A DNA stretch of 64,000 nucleotides from Muscardinus avellanarius (GCA_963383645.1 OY726578.1:19008092-19072091), one strand, 5' to 3'; shown: positions 1-10,289, counted from the stretch's first letter. Numbers and translations are program-made. Notes: a model not told the origin generated them from the letters alone.

Positions 1-49
1 TCTCAGCCTCCCAAGGACGGGGTTTCAGATGTGCGCCGCGCGCCTGGCT
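1..49 (-). mobile_element. B1-dID SINE, left-monomer end, cut by window edge
   Basis: The sequence reads as the reverse complement of the SINE 5' end (TCTCAGCCTCCCAAG ... GCCTGGCT). The rest lies outside the window. Confidence 0.75.
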
Positions 50-463
50 GTCCAACTCCTACATACACCGATGGCGCTGGGACGCTCCTGCTTTGCCTGT
101 TAACGCGCCCGGCACACGGCATTTGATGAAGGCCCTTCACTCCCTCCACTGCGTCTCCAGTCACACTTACGCGGTGCTTCTAAAGCAGTTGTTCCAAATC
201 ATATCATCACCAATGCACCAATACGTGGGACTGCTCATCTCTAATAGAAACTAGTTAAAAGTAAATAGAAAAAGGAATGTGGAAACACAGTACAGCGTCT
301 GAGTGAATAATTCACAGGTAGCCAGGTGTGTGGTTAACTCGCTTAGTGCGTGAAAACTACCTGAGTCACCTCGCAGGAATGCTCGCCCAGCACAGCCCCG
401 AGACACAGCGAGGACGCGGGGGAGCTCCTGCTATTCCTGGCCTTGTCGTCCCCGTTGTCATTT
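50..463. other. unique DNA, nothing recognised
   Basis: No repeat family, long frame or clear regulatory motif is visible. It is AT-rich in the middle (about 230-330) and moderately GC-rich toward 420. Confidence 0.5.
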
Positions 464-478
464 AATAATCTACACGTT

Positions 479-690
479 GCCGGGCGTGGTGGGCACGCTT
501 GTCATCCCTGTGCTTGGGAGGCTGAGACAGGAGGATCGCGCAGGTTCGAAGCCAGCCTCAGCTACTTAGTGAGGCTCTCAGCAACTTAGTGAGACCCTGT
601 TTCCAATAAAATATAAAATGGGTCTGGGAGTATAGCCCGGAGGTAGAAAGCCCCTGGGTTCCTCCCCCAGTACCACCAAAAAACAAAAAT
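479..690 (+). mobile_element. B1-dID SINE, complete, with target-site duplication
   Basis: This is a full dimer: B1-type left monomer, A-rich linker (ATAAAATATAAAAT), and an ID-type right monomer ending in CCCAGTACCACCAAAAAA. The flanking duplication is AATAATCTACACGTT at 464-478 and AATAATCTACATGTT at 691-705 (one mismatch). It belongs to the subfamily with GGTCTGGGAGTATAGC in the right monomer. Confidence 0.93.
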
Positions 691-705
691 AATAATCTAC
701 ATGTT

Positions 706-983
706 CACCGTGTGTGACTACATAGTATTGGTGTTTATTTTACTGTGAAATTATCTCCCCCAAATATTCAGGTAATCTGGGCACTCCTGGGTAAAGTGCT
801 GCTTATTTTGTCAGATGGCTTTTCCTACCCCTGAGGCCACTGGAGTATACAAATACTCTAATTTCAAAACCCCTTTCTTAAGTTGGCCCTGGTTCTAGTC
901 ACTTCTCTACCCAGCCATCTTCTACAGAGCTCTTTGAGTTATCTTTGTCAATTTTAGTTCTGATCATCTAATTGTCTTTTGTA
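706..983. other. unique DNA, nothing recognised
   Basis: Pyrimidine-leaning single-copy sequence with no recognisable repeat or coding potential. Confidence 0.4.
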
Positions 984-1152
984 CCTGGGCATGGTGGCCT
1001 GTAATCCCAATACTTGGGAGGCTGAGACAGGGGGATCGTAGGTCTGTGGCCAGCCTCAGCTCAGTGAGGCCCTCAACAACTTAGTGAGATATAGTTTCAA
1101 AATAAAAACTAAAGCAGACATGGGAATGTAGCTTAGAGGTAGAACGCCCCCC
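984..1152 (+). mobile_element. B1-dID SINE, older, partial right monomer
   Basis: The left monomer is clear (TGGGCATGGTGGCCTGTAAT). The right monomer decays after TAGAACGCCCCC, about 20 bases before the next inverted SINE. Confidence 0.85.
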
Positions 1153-1171
1153 AAACTGCCACTTCCATCTG

Positions 1172-1341
1172 TGTGTGCAGTACTGCGGATTGAACCCAGG
1201 TGTTACCTCCGAGCTACACCCCCAGCCCTTTTTCTTTTTTCTTTTGAAACAGAGCTCCACTCCATTGTGGAGTCTGGCCTTGAACCTATGGTCTTTCCCA
1301 CTCAGCCCCCAAGTCCTGGGATCACAGGCTTGTGCCAGCGG
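1172..1341 (-). mobile_element. B1-dID SINE, inverted neighbour of the preceding copy
   Basis: The ID monomer comes first (TACTGCGGATTGAACCCAGG) and then a shortened B1 part ending CAGGCTTGTGCCAG. With the copy at 984-1152 it forms a tail-to-tail pair able to fold as inverted repeats. Confidence 0.88.
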
Positions 1342-1812
1342 GTCACTTGAAAAGCCTTGGACAGCTTCCTGTTGCCCTGAGGATGAAGCCCACCCTTTGT
1401 TACCTTGCCAGGGTGTGTCACGAGCCGCCATCTGTGCGGCTGGCTGCTGCTCGCGCCGCTGTCTGTGCCCGCCCTGGCCTCTGCAGGGCTCCACTTCCTC
1501 AGAGTTAGTCGGACCCACTTCCTCGCCGCCGAAGCGCTCTCTCAGCCCTGTCTTTGCTGCTGCGAAGTCCTTCCTTCTCGCCTGCTGTGTGCAGATGAGA
1601 GGACCTTTGTGAGCCCAGGGCCCTGAAGCAGCTCTCCAGGAGGCTGCGCTGTCCACCAGCTGCAATGGGCTCTGCTGCCGCCTGGAGCTGGCTTTCATGT
1701 TAGGTTTGAGGTTGAGGTCAAAGTTGAGACAGTTTCCTCCGTGTGAATTTCCATCTGGCCCCGAGCTGGGGTTCAGGAGGAGCACTGGTTGCTCCTGTGT
1801 GAAAGGAAGAAA
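1342..1812. other. unique DNA, nothing recognised
   Basis: Moderately GC-rich. Frames of 60-145 codons on both strands run into the adjoining SINEs and show no protein family I recognise. Confidence 0.4.
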
Positions 1813-2022
1813 GGGCCGAGCGTGGGGACACACGCCTGAAATCCCCGTGCTTAGGAGGCTGAGACTCCAGGGCCGCAGGGTTGCAGCCAGCCTCAGCTAC
1901 TTAGTGAAGCCCTCAGCAACTTAGTGAGACCCTGTTTCAAAATAAACAATTAAATAGGACTGGGGGTGTAGCGCAGAGGTAGAATGCCCTTGAGTTTAAT
2001 CCTTAGTACCACCACAAAAAAA
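1813..2022 (+). mobile_element. B1-dID SINE, complete
   Basis: Both monomers are present, with a linker AAAATAAACAATTAAATAG and a short A-tail at about 2015-2022. Confidence 0.9.
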
Positions 2023-2046
2023 TAGTAAAGAATAAAAGTGTTATTT

Positions 2047-2221
2047 TGGGGGAGGTACTGGGGACCGAACCCAGGGGCATTCTACCTCTGGGCTGCACCT
2101 TTTGAGCCAGAATCTGGCTGAGTTGATTGCCTCGCTAGTTGTCGGGGCTGCCCACGTCAGCTTGGGATCTTCCTGTCCCGGCCTCCCAAGGTCGGGGATT
2201 GCGGCGCAGCACCGCCCGGCT
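2047..2221 (-). mobile_element. B1-dID SINE, internally deleted
   Basis: The ID monomer (GGTACTGGGGACCGAACCCA) is followed almost directly by B1 sequence. Most of the linker and its poly(T) complement are missing. Confidence 0.85.
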
Positions 2222-2416
2222 AGGTATGAAGTATCCAGAGCTCTGCGCGCCCCCCTGCTGACCTCTCTATCTGTGCCTGTAGCACATTGCCCCTTGACTG
2301 TAGCAAACCTTGGGCCACATCCCAGCCCTGCTGGGACTTTTAAATCCGTGCAGATAGCTCATAATGATGGTCGCAGCTGTTCTAATCAAGGTCCTCTGGC
2401 ACTCCGGCTTCCGGGT

Positions 2417-2521
2417 GCACGAGCGCGTGCATGTGTGTGTTGTTTTAGGATCAGCCCATCCCTCCGTGCGCACGAGCGCGTGCATGTGTGTGTTGTTTTA
2501 GGATCAGCCCGTCCCTCCACC
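2417..2521. repeat. 53-bp tandem duplication
   Basis: Two head-to-tail copies start with GCACGAGCGCGTGCATGTGT at 2417 and 2470. I see only about two differences between copies. Each contains the palindrome-like GCACGAGCGCGTGC. Confidence 0.9.
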
Positions 2522-3007
2522 TTCCTCCCTCAAACGTCCTGCTGGAATTCTGGCTGGAATAGCCTCGAGACCATAAATATATCTGAGTCTTAAATGACAT
2601 AAACATGGAATATTTCTCCACTTAGGCCATACACATCTCTTCCAGCTCTGCTTTTATACTTTTCAGTGTCAAGGAAAGACAACTGCTTGTCTTTCCTTAA
2701 TTTCATTCTCAAACTTGTGTGTTTGTTATTGTAGATGATATTTTTAATTTTTTTTTTCTCCTGCTTCCTCCTTGACCCAGGTGTCAGCTGCCCTGGGAAG
2801 AGGGTTATTTGCTTAGCCATCTGTATTTCCCCTTTTCCTTGTTACAGTTTATAATATATACATTTAAGTAACATATGTGAGTTACTGGTGTAAGAGATTA
2901 AAACACTATCTTTTGAAAAAGCACCTCCCGTCACCAGTTTGGAGTTACACTGGATTTGTGCTCTCCACCATGAAAGCTATTATCACGTGAGGCTATTGAG
3001 CGTTTTT
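2522..3007. other. unique AT-rich DNA
   Basis: Single-copy sequence between the tandem duplication and the next SINE. I see nothing in it. Confidence 0.4.
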
Positions 3008-3330
3008 GGCCGGGTGCAGTGGTGTGTACCCGCAATCTAGTACTTGGGAGGCTGAGAAAGGAGGATCCCAGGTTCACAGCCTCCTCAGCAGCGTCGTGAG
3101 ACTCTCAGCACCTCATCAACACCCTGCTTCAAAAGTAAAAAATAGGCCTCTCTCACTTTGGGGGGATTCCCATTCTCCCTTCAATGTGTATTTCCTACTT
3201 TCCTAAAGAAAATTCCATGTCTCTGAAAATAAATAAATAAAAATAAATAAATAAATAAGTAAACCAAAAGGACTGAGCATATAGCTCAGGGGTAGAATGC
3301 CCCTGGGTTCAGTCCCCAGTACTAAAACAA
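3008..3330 (+). mobile_element. old B1-dID SINE with extra sequence and expanded linker
   Basis: The left monomer is at 3008-3144 and the ID monomer at about 3265-3330. Between them lie about 75 bp of unrelated sequence and an (AAAT)n stretch at 3226-3262. Confidence 0.75.
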
Positions 3331-3333
3331 ACA

Positions 3334-3566
3334 GTCGGGCGTGGTGGCGCGCGCTTGTCATCCGCGCGCTTGTCATCCCCGCGCTTGGGAGGCTGAGACA
3401 GGAGGATCGCGCAGGTTCGAAGCCAGCCTCAGCTACTTAGTGAGGCTCTCAGCAATTGAGTGAGACCCTGTTTCCAAATAAAATATAAAATATAGGTCTG
3501 GGAGTATAGCTCGGAGGTAGAAAGCCTCTGGGTTCTACCCCAGTACCACCAAAAAAAAAAAAAAAA
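3334..3566 (+). mobile_element. young B1-dID SINE with 15-bp internal tandem duplication
   Basis: A full dimer with well-preserved CpGs. GCGCGCTTGTCATCC occurs twice in a row (3349-3363 and 3364-3378) in the 5' part of the B1 monomer. It abuts the preceding SINE directly. Confidence 0.92.
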
Positions 3567-3587
3567 CCAAACAAACAAATAAATAAT

Positions 3588-3856
3588 AAAATATGAGTAG
3601 TTTGAATTGAGATGTACTATAAATGTAATTTGTACTGTAGACTTTAAGACTCAGGATGAATATAGAGATTGCAAAGTATGTCCACTAAGTTTTTATATTT
3701 ATTATAATATACTGGTAATATTTTATATATTGAGTTAAATAAGGTATGTTAATAAAATCAAATTTATTTTTCATTTTTAACATTTTTAGTGGTTACTAGA
3801 AAGCTTAAATTACATTCGTGGCTTATATTTTTATTGAACAGTGAGATTCTAGCATA
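3588..3856 (+). mobile_element. ancient DNA transposon fossil, hAT/MER3-like
   Basis: The segment resembles a common mammalian hAT-Charlie-class fossil: TTGAATTGAGATGTACTATAA near the start, then ATTGAGTTAAATAAGGTATG, and GTGGCTTATATTTTTATTG near the end. I name the family from memory only. Confidence 0.5.
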
Positions 3857-4299
3857 TTTTCTATGCACTTAAGTATACACACACAGAGACACACACACAG
3901 AAATGTATGGTTTTGTTTCCCTTTTTAAATTTTTTCATGCTAAGAAAATAAGTATAGTTTGGCATTTTTATGTTTTTGATTGACATGTGACGTTTGTACT
4001 TAGGCGTACAGTATGAGAACTCGGTCCATGGCCAAGTGCAGTGAAGGAATGAGGTGATCCGCAATCCCGTCTTACAGACCATTTCTGTGCCGGGAGCTTC
4101 AAACGCTGCTCCTTGAGTTATTCTGAAACACCAGAGTATCGCGCCCCGAGTTGCTCTAGGACTGAGAACTGCTTCCTCCCATCTCCCTGGACTTGGTGCC
4201 TGTCTCTGGCCTCTGTCTCTCCCTCCCTCCCCTTCTTAGCCTCTAGAGACCTCTCTGCTTCCACAAGTGGGTGAGGACAGGCAGTGCTTGTCTTTCTCT
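3857..4299. other. unique DNA with short CA/GA-rich patch
   Basis: A short ACACACAGAGACACACACAC patch lies at about 3877-3898. The rest is unremarkable; 4190-4290 is pyrimidine-rich. Confidence 0.4.
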
Positions 4300-4711
4300 G
4301 CCTGGCTTGTTTCACTTAACGTAATGTCTCCAGTTCCATACAGGTTGCTGCAAATGACAGACTTTCTATTTTAGTGGCTGAATAATATTCCATTATAGAC
4401 ACATACCATATTTTAAAAATCCATTCAACCATTGATGGACATCTTTCCTGTCCCAGAGCTTGGCTTTCGTGAGTGGTGCTGCAGTAAATGCGGGTGTGCA
4501 GACATCTCTGTGGCACAATGATGCCCTTTCCCTGGGCTATACGCCCAGTAGTGGGATTGCTGGTTTGTTGTATTTTTAGTCTTTCGAGGACCCTCCATAC
4601 TCTTTTGCATAACTGCTGCACCAACTCACATTCCCGCCAACAGTGTACAGACTTTCCTTTTCTCTGTACCCTCACCAATACTTGTTGGCTCTGCTCTTTT
4701 TCTAATCTGTC

Positions 4712-4932
4712 ACTTTATTTTTTGTTTTGTGTATGTGTAATGCTGGGGATGGAACTCAGGGGCACTCTAACTCCGAGCTGCTCCTTGGCCCTGTTTTGTT
4801 TTGTATTTGGAAACAGGCTTCACCAAGTTGCTAAGAGTCTCATTACATTGTTGAGTCTGGCTTTGAACCTGTGGTCCTCCTATCTCAAACTCTCAGGTAT
4901 GGGGATCATAGGTGTGCACTCCCATGCCTGAT
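4712..4932 (-). mobile_element. B1-dID SINE inserted in the old L1
   Basis: T-rich tail, ID monomer (AATGCTGGGGATGGAACTCA), T-rich linker, then B1 monomer ending CCATGCCTG. Old L1 sequence flanks it on both sides. Confidence 0.88.
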
Positions 4933-4994
4933 TTCTCTACATTTTTTTTATATAATAGCCCTCCAACAGGTGCAAGGTGACATCCTCCGATCTT

Positions 4995-5233
4995 ATTTAT
5001 TATTTATTAATTTATTTATTTTTATTTTTATTTTTGCAGGTCTGGGGATGGAACCCAGGGGCATTCTTCCTCCAAGCTACACCCCCAGCCCTATTTTTTA
5101 TTCTTTATTTTGAAACAGGGTCTCACTGAGTTGCGAAGGGCCTCACTAAGTAGCTGAGGCTGCTCACAAAGCACAATCCTCCGGTCTCAGCCTCCCGAAT
5201 GCTGGGATGACAAGTGTGCGCCCCCACGCCCGC
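4995..5233 (-). mobile_element. B1-dID SINE with TTTA-expanded tail
   Basis: A complete young-looking dimer in minus orientation. The A-tail has become a (TTTA)-type microsatellite at about 4995-5035. Confidence 0.9.
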
Positions 5234-5239
5234 CTCCAC

Positions 5240-5425
5240 AATCATTTTATTTTTTATTTATTGGTGCAGGATAGCTTTCCATGGTAATGTAGTCGGTAGT
5301 GATCTTGACACACGTGCACACAGCACTCGGTGCCCCGCCCCCTCCGCGCCCTCCGTCCCATGTTGAGATGGTGCTGTGTTCTCTCCCCACCATCATTCGG
5401 CTTCTTATTCCCTCGTGGCTAGTGA
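5240..5425 (-). mobile_element. 3' end of the local L1 family, truncated copy
   Basis: In minus sense it ends in TGCACCAATAAATAAAAAAT after a G-rich tract. This is the same terminal block seen at 36285-36466 and 50033-50180. Confidence 0.65.
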
Positions 5426-5660
5426 TGGCCAGCACCTCTCACTTGCCTATTTTCCATGGCCAATGCCTTCTTTAAAAAAGTGTCTTGCCCATTTTCTAAT
5501 TGGGTTATTTGGGGGTTTTACTGTTGCCTTCTGTGAGTAGCTTACACATTTTGGATATTAACCCCGCATCGAATATATGGTTTGAACATTTCCTTCCATC
5601 CCATAGTTTGCTTTTCATCTCGCTCTGCTCTGCGGACGTTCTTGTCTGATGGAGGCCGCT

Positions 5661-5944
5661 TGCTAGTCAGTGGTGCTCTCTTCTGTCCTTGGACTTGGTG
5701 TCCAGCCAGTGCACATTCAACATTTAAAGAGTCCCCGATTCATACACCAGAGTGGCCGTTCTAGCCATCGCAGGCTTGCTGTTAATCTCGAGATGGTCCC
5801 ACTCAACAGCACGCTGCGGTCCTCGGAGAGATGAGATCTCTCGGTCGTTGCCCTTCCATTTACTTTTGTGCCGTGTGGCGCTCCCCGCTGGCTAGCTGGG
5901 AACTTCTGGAGGGAGGACAGTGCTTATTTGTATTGACGATCACA
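5661..5944. other. unique DNA, nothing recognised
   Basis: Possibly an eroded continuation of the old L1. I cannot support a boundary. Confidence 0.3.
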
Positions 5945-6110
5945 TCCATTCTTCCGCTCAGCGTTATTGCGGTGGTGCCGTGCCAGGTGCTGCGATCCCA
6001 GTGGGTGTGAAGATGACTTTGCTATTGTCCTTGCCCTGCAGGAGCTCCGCCTCCTGGCCAGCCTCCTGGTGTCCAGGCCGGTGCTGATGAATGCGTGTGG
6101 ACCTGGGGAC
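5945..6110 (+). mobile_element. ancient MIR/L2-class repeat remnant
   Basis: GTGCCAGGTGCTGCGATCC followed by TTGTCCTTGCCCTGCAGGAG resembles the widespread mammalian pattern 'tgtgccaggcact ... gtccctgccctcatggag'. The family name is uncertain. Confidence 0.4.
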
Positions 6111-6205
6111 AGCAGGCAAAGAGGACGCCCTTCCTTTTGCTTCTTAGGACTGGTGGTCTTGTTTTACGCAGAATTGGACAGGAAGCCAACCAGTAAATAC
6201 TAAGG

Positions 6206-6328
6206 GTTCTCTCCTCTGTCTCTCTCTGTCTCTCTCTGTCTCTCTCTCTCTCCCTCCCTCCCTCCCTCCCTCCCTCCCTCCCTCCCTCCCTCCCTCCCTC
6301 TCTTCCTCCCTCTCTTCCTTCTCTCCTA
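6206..6328. repeat. pyrimidine microsatellite (TCTC)n to (CCCT)n
   Basis: An uninterrupted pyrimidine tract of about 120 bp. It lies at the tail side of the SINE at 6329-6513 and probably grew there. Long frames across it are artefacts. Confidence 0.95.
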
Positions 6329-6513
6329 CTGAGGAATGCACCTAGGGGCATTCTACGTCTCAGCTGCAGCTCAGCCCTATTTTATTTATTTTTTATTTGG
6401 AACAGGGTCTCTCTAAGTTTCTAGGAGCTTGTTAAGTTGCTGAGGCTGGCCTGGAGCCTCCTGTCTTAGCCTCCCAGGTACTGGGATTACTGGTGGGCGC
6501 CATCACACTCAGC
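6329..6513 (-). mobile_element. B1-dID SINE
   Basis: The ID end (GAATGCACCTAGGGGCATTC) and B1 end (TGGGATTACTGGTGGGCGCC) are both recognisable. It is moderately diverged. Confidence 0.87.
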
Positions 6514-6729
6514 AAATCTTTTCTTTTGTTGCAATTAATTTTGTTTGTTAGTAACTAAAATCTGAAATTCACATTCCATCAGGACCTTCTTTATATTTTG
6601 ACAGAGCCTCTCACATAAAAGATCTTTTACAGGGAAATTTGATTCTTTGTGGTTGTGAATGGTAAAGGTGGGTCGTAATCATTACCAGTTTGTGACACCT
6701 GTGGGTTTGTGCGAATAGTTACTGACCAG

Positions 6730-6941
6730 AAAGAAAGAAGGAGGGAAGGAAGAAAGAAGGAAGGAAGGAAGGAAGGAAGATAGAAGGAAGGAAGAAGGAA
6801 GGAAGGAAGGAAGAAGGAAGGAAGGAAGGAAGAAGGAAGGAAGGAAGGAAGAAGGAAGGAAGGAAGGAAGAAGGAAGGAAAGAAGGAGGAAGGAAGGAAG
6901 GAGGAAGGAAGGAAGGAGGAAGGAAGAAGGAAGAAGGAAGG
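6730..6941. repeat. (GGAA)n polypurine microsatellite
   Basis: About 210 bp of GGAA/GAAGGAA repeats with no pyrimidine apart from a single T near 6781. A serine/leucine-rich frame on the minus strand is an artefact of this tract. Confidence 0.96.
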
Positions 6942-7879
6942 CTGCTTTGTGAGGAAATCGAGCCTTCTGGGTTTCCTGTAGGATGTGGCTACAGGAAATT
7001 AATTGGAGGGCTTTTGATGACATCATCCTAACCACAGCACTTTCTCCAAAAACAATGCTATTTTTCTTGGAGCTTCTTGCAGACATTTTCATGCCGTGTG
7101 TATTATTACGGAATGTGCAGTCTTGCTAATATGAAATCCACACGAATGTTTGCAGTGCGTGCATGCGTGTAGTGTGTGTGTGTGCGTGTATTGCGCGTGT
7201 AAGAAAGACCGAGAGGAAGAATGCAGGTGAGGTAATCATTCACTTCTGCTGGCACGAGAGAGTGGGCTGTAACGCAGAAGCATTCCATGCAGCAGAGAAG
7301 CATGTGCTCGAGGGAGCACTGTCGGCGGGGAAGGCTCGGCAGTCGCTCCTGGGGTGTCTGTCTTTCGGGCTTTTGAGAAATGAACGGCGCTGCTAAATTG
7401 TAGCTCGAATCCCTGCCGACGTGAGAGCTGGAAAGTGGCCCCGTGACGGCTGCGGGGAGGGTCCACTCTCGATTCTACTCCCTGTGCCTTGGGTTCTGTC
7501 TCAGCTGCTCAGCCCTTTTGGACCCAGAATGAGTTGTCTGTTCACCTGCTGCTAAAGTAGTCACCACTTCCAAAGGCGGCGCATGCCGGTGAGCGCCTGG
7601 GAACGCCCGTCTCCTGTGGTGTTTGCAGATCACTCTCCCTCCGCCACTCTTTTCTCCAGCGATCTTTTTCTAGTTCTGCTTTATCAGCAGTGTGATTTTA
7701 GTTGTCCTCTTCCAGCTGTGACACTGGGCAGTCGCTTCTCCTATAGCATGGAAGAATTTCAGATTAGAAACTAGGTCTAGCTCCAACCCCGGCTTTCCGT
7801 GGGAGGCCTCTCTGGAGGCTTCCTGGGTTGCCATTTCAGTGCCTGTGAAACAGGAGACCAGTTAGACTGTGTTTAGAGC
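6942..7879. other. unique DNA with a short TG-rich patch
   Basis: A TG/TGCG-rich patch lies at about 7155-7200. The rest is single-copy with no gene signature; 7320-7460 has a modest CpG content. Confidence 0.4.
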
Positions 7880-8028
7880 AGAATCACCCAACACAGTAGC
7901 TGTCAGCCACATGTGGTTACTTTACTGAAATAAAATTTAAAAATTCAGTGTCCTAGTCCTAGTAACTATCTTTTAGGTGTTTAGTAGCCCGATATGGCTA
8001 GTGACTGCCGTATCAGACAGCACAAATG
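7880..8028. mobile_element. hAT-class (MER33/MER3-like) fossil
   Basis: AGCCACATGTGGTTACTT and, near the end, TGGCTAGTGACTGCCGTATC then GACAGCACA match the inverted-end pattern of an old hAT element. I name it from memory. Confidence 0.5.
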
Positions 8029-8032
8029 TTTC

Positions 8033-8194
8033 TTTTTATTTTGGAACTAGGGATTGAGCCTAGGAGCACTCTACCCCTGAGCTATACCCCAGGCCTATTT
8101 TATTTTATATTTTGACACAGGGTCTCACTACGTTATCATGCACTGGCCTCAAACCTATAATTCTCCTGTCTCAGCCTCCCACTGGGATTATAGG
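8033..8194 (-). mobile_element. B1-dID SINE, older
   Basis: ID monomer with TGAGCTATACCCCAGGCC, linker TATTTTATTTTATATTTTG, then a shortened B1 monomer. Confidence 0.85.
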
Positions 8195-8245
8195 TCCCAA
8201 TGGGGACCTTTAAATTTTTCTATTAGAAAATTCTACTAGATGATG

Positions 8246-8341
8246 CCAAGTTGCTGAGGGGCTCGCTAAAATTGCTGAGGCTGGCCTCCAACCCACTGCC
8301 TCAGCCCCCCAAGTCCGGAGATGTGCACCTCCGTGCCTGGC
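8246..8341 (-). mobile_element. B1 monomer fragment of a SINE
   Basis: Only the B1 part is present (CAAGTTGCTGAGGGGCTCGC to GTGCCTGG), 50 bp after the previous copy. It may be a second insertion that lost its ID half. Confidence 0.75.
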
Positions 8342-8739
8342 TCAGGAACGGAATTCTTGGTAGTCTGCTAGAGTTCCATAGTTTCCTAGAGAGACAGGAT
8401 CTCTGAGTTATCCCCAGAGCCTTTTGCTTGACAGTACATAATTAGGGACTGTGACTGAACCAAGAGAGAGTGATCCAAGCATTCAGGGCCAAAGTTAAGA
8501 CTTAGAGACAGGCAGAGTCTGCCCCGTGGGGATGAAGGCAGCATCCGGGTCCCGGAGCCTGCGTGACACTGCCCTCGGGTACAGCCCAGTCCAGAAGAGC
8601 AGTTTGTGTGTCCGCTGTTGTCTTCGGTCCTGACATAACAGTTGCTGGATGAACCTGGACCCACTCCATGTTTAACTTTGGGCATACTTATTCTAAGGGC
8701 CAGACTGGAGAAACCAAAGCAAACGAGTTTTGCAAATGA

Positions 8740-8835
8740 GCTGTTACTCCTACTATACAGATGACGAAACATCTTCACGAGGATGGGTTACTTTTCATAA
8801 GACTACTTAGCTAGTAACTCTTAGAACCATGTTGT
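8740..8835 (-). mobile_element. MIR fragment
   Basis: CTATACAGATGACGAAAC and CTTAGCTAGTAACT fit the MIR core in reverse orientation. Diverged and short. Confidence 0.5.
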
Positions 8836-8960
8836 TTAAATTTAATTTTATTAGAATCATTTTTAAATAGCATAAAATATGTACTACTAGCTACTTGAAA
8901 TAGCATTTTTTGGTATACAACGTCAATCCTTCCTGAAATGAAACCTACCCTGTGTCCAGT

Positions 8961-8962
<2 letters not shown>

Positions 8963-8991
<29 letters not shown>

Positions 8992-9174
8992 TTTTTTTTT
9001 TGGTGGTACTTGGGTTCCTGGAAGCCCGTCTATCTCCGGACTACACTCCCAGACCTATTTTATTTTTGGAAACAGGGTCTCCTAAGCCAGCACTGCTGGC
9101 TTCGAACCTGCGCGATCCTCCTGTCTCTGCCTCCCAAGCGCGAGGATTACAAGCATGCGCCACCACGCCCGGCA
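8963..9174 (-). mobile_element. young B1-dID SINE, complete, with exact duplication
   Basis: The duplication TGTGTCCAGTTT lies at 8951-8962 and 9175-9186. The tail is a (TTTA)n microsatellite (8963-9002). It belongs to the 'GGTTCCTGGAAGCCC' subfamily, with CTAAGCCAGC replacing the longer B1 segment. Confidence 0.95.
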
Positions 9175-9186
9175 TGTGTCCAGTTT

Positions 9187-9827
9187 TTAAAAAGATAATT
9201 TCCAAAACAAAAATAACAGCAGGAATGATAATTTCCTGTAGTCCATTTTAATTTTGGAAGGGCATTACTAAAGGTTGTTCAATTTCATGTCATTGTGGGT
9301 TAGAACAATTAAAATCTGATTAGAATAGATTGTAAGAACAATGTCCTTCCCATCCACTCCTACAGAAGATCCAAATTAGGGATCCTTTCTTGTTTTCAAT
9401 TCTATTTCACTAAAAAACAGTCTGTTTTTGAAGCAGTAATCAGAATCTTTTATTCTCCCTGAATAAAAACGCTTTCCTCTAATTACCATAGAACACACGA
9501 AACCCAAAGTCCTCCTTTCCACAGAGAATCCATGTCCCCAACAAACCCCCGTTAAGGTGCTTATGGCATTCATTTCTGAATCCTTCTCCTCCCACAGACT
9601 CGTAGCCAGGTGTCCGTCGGCTCCGGAGGTGGGTCAGCGTCGCCTTCGACCTTTCCTGGGGGACAGAGGTTACGCGTGCCAACAGGCTTCTACGTTTTTA
9701 CCATGTCAGTCACTGATAACACTTAACTAATTAGTTCATTATACTGATTTTCTTTAGGATTTGGGATATCTGGTTGAGTGTAAATTTTACCTTATAACTA
9801 TCTTTTAGGATATTTTTATTTTATTTT
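9187..9827. other. unique DNA, nothing recognised
   Basis: Single-copy AT-rich sequence. Frames of 60-70 codons only. Confidence 0.45.
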
Positions 9828-9832
9828 GTTTT

Positions 9833-9903
9833 TGGTACTGGAGATTGAACCAAGGGCCTCCTACATGGTAGGCGAGCACTCTACCACTGAGCTATTCCAA
9901 TCC
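9833..9903 (-). mobile_element. ID element, tRNA-Ala-like, minus strand
   Basis: It has the fuller ID form (GGGCCTCCTACATGGTAGGC and CACTCTACCACTGAGC), including the A-box region that is reduced in the dimeric SINEs. It could be an independent ID copy beside the truncated SINE that follows. Confidence 0.7.
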
Positions 9904-9904
9904 T

Positions 9905-10053
9905 TTTTTTTAGTCTTTTTTTATTATTATTTTTGAAACAGGGTCTCACTGAGTTGCGAAGGGCCTCACTGAGTAGCTGAGGCTGACCGCGAACCCTGAT
10001 CCTCCGGTCTCCGCCCCTGGATACTGGGATGACAAACGTGCACCGCCACCCTT
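9905..10053 (-). mobile_element. B1-dID SINE, B1 part
   Basis: T-rich linker complement, then B1 monomer (GAAACAGGGTCTCACTGAGT to CAAACGTGCACCGCCACC). It adjoins the ID copy. Confidence 0.82.
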
Positions 10054-10055
10054 TT

Positions 10056-10168
10056 TAAACAGTTCGACACAGTCCTCACAAAGCTGCCCAGATTGGCCTT
10101 GGACCCGAGGCCTCTTGCCTTGGCCTCCCAAGTAGCTGGGATTCTGGCACGTGCCATCATGCCTGACT
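10056..10168 (-). mobile_element. monomeric B1-type (7SL-derived) SINE
   Basis: It ends GGCCTCCCAAGTAGCTGGGA and GTGCCATCATGCCTG. No ID half is attached. Confidence 0.7.
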
Positions 10169-10289
10169 CTTTTATTTTATTATATTAGGCAAACCAAGAG
10201 GTTACAAATGATTCTTAGATGAAAAAAATACTTAGTAAGCATTCCTAAATTTTCTAGAAATACCAGAATAAAAGAACAGACATGCTGAT

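Larger units (their letters stand above)
4300..5660 (-). mobile_element. old L1, 3' end of ORF2 and 3' UTR, interrupted
   Basis: The reverse complement of 4300-4711 matches the typical end of L1 ORF2/3' UTR (on the plus strand GAATAATATTCCATTATAGA, and CAACAGTGTACAGAC). The element resumes at 4934-4990 and at about 5440-5660 (TTTTGGATATTAACCCC). It has been split by two SINEs and by a younger L1 tail. No intact frame survives. Confidence 0.82.

Noticed and set aside
6022..7092. Glu/Gly/Arg-rich and Phe/Leu/Ser-rich minus-strand frames
   Set aside because: They translate the TCTC/CCCT and GGAA tracts.
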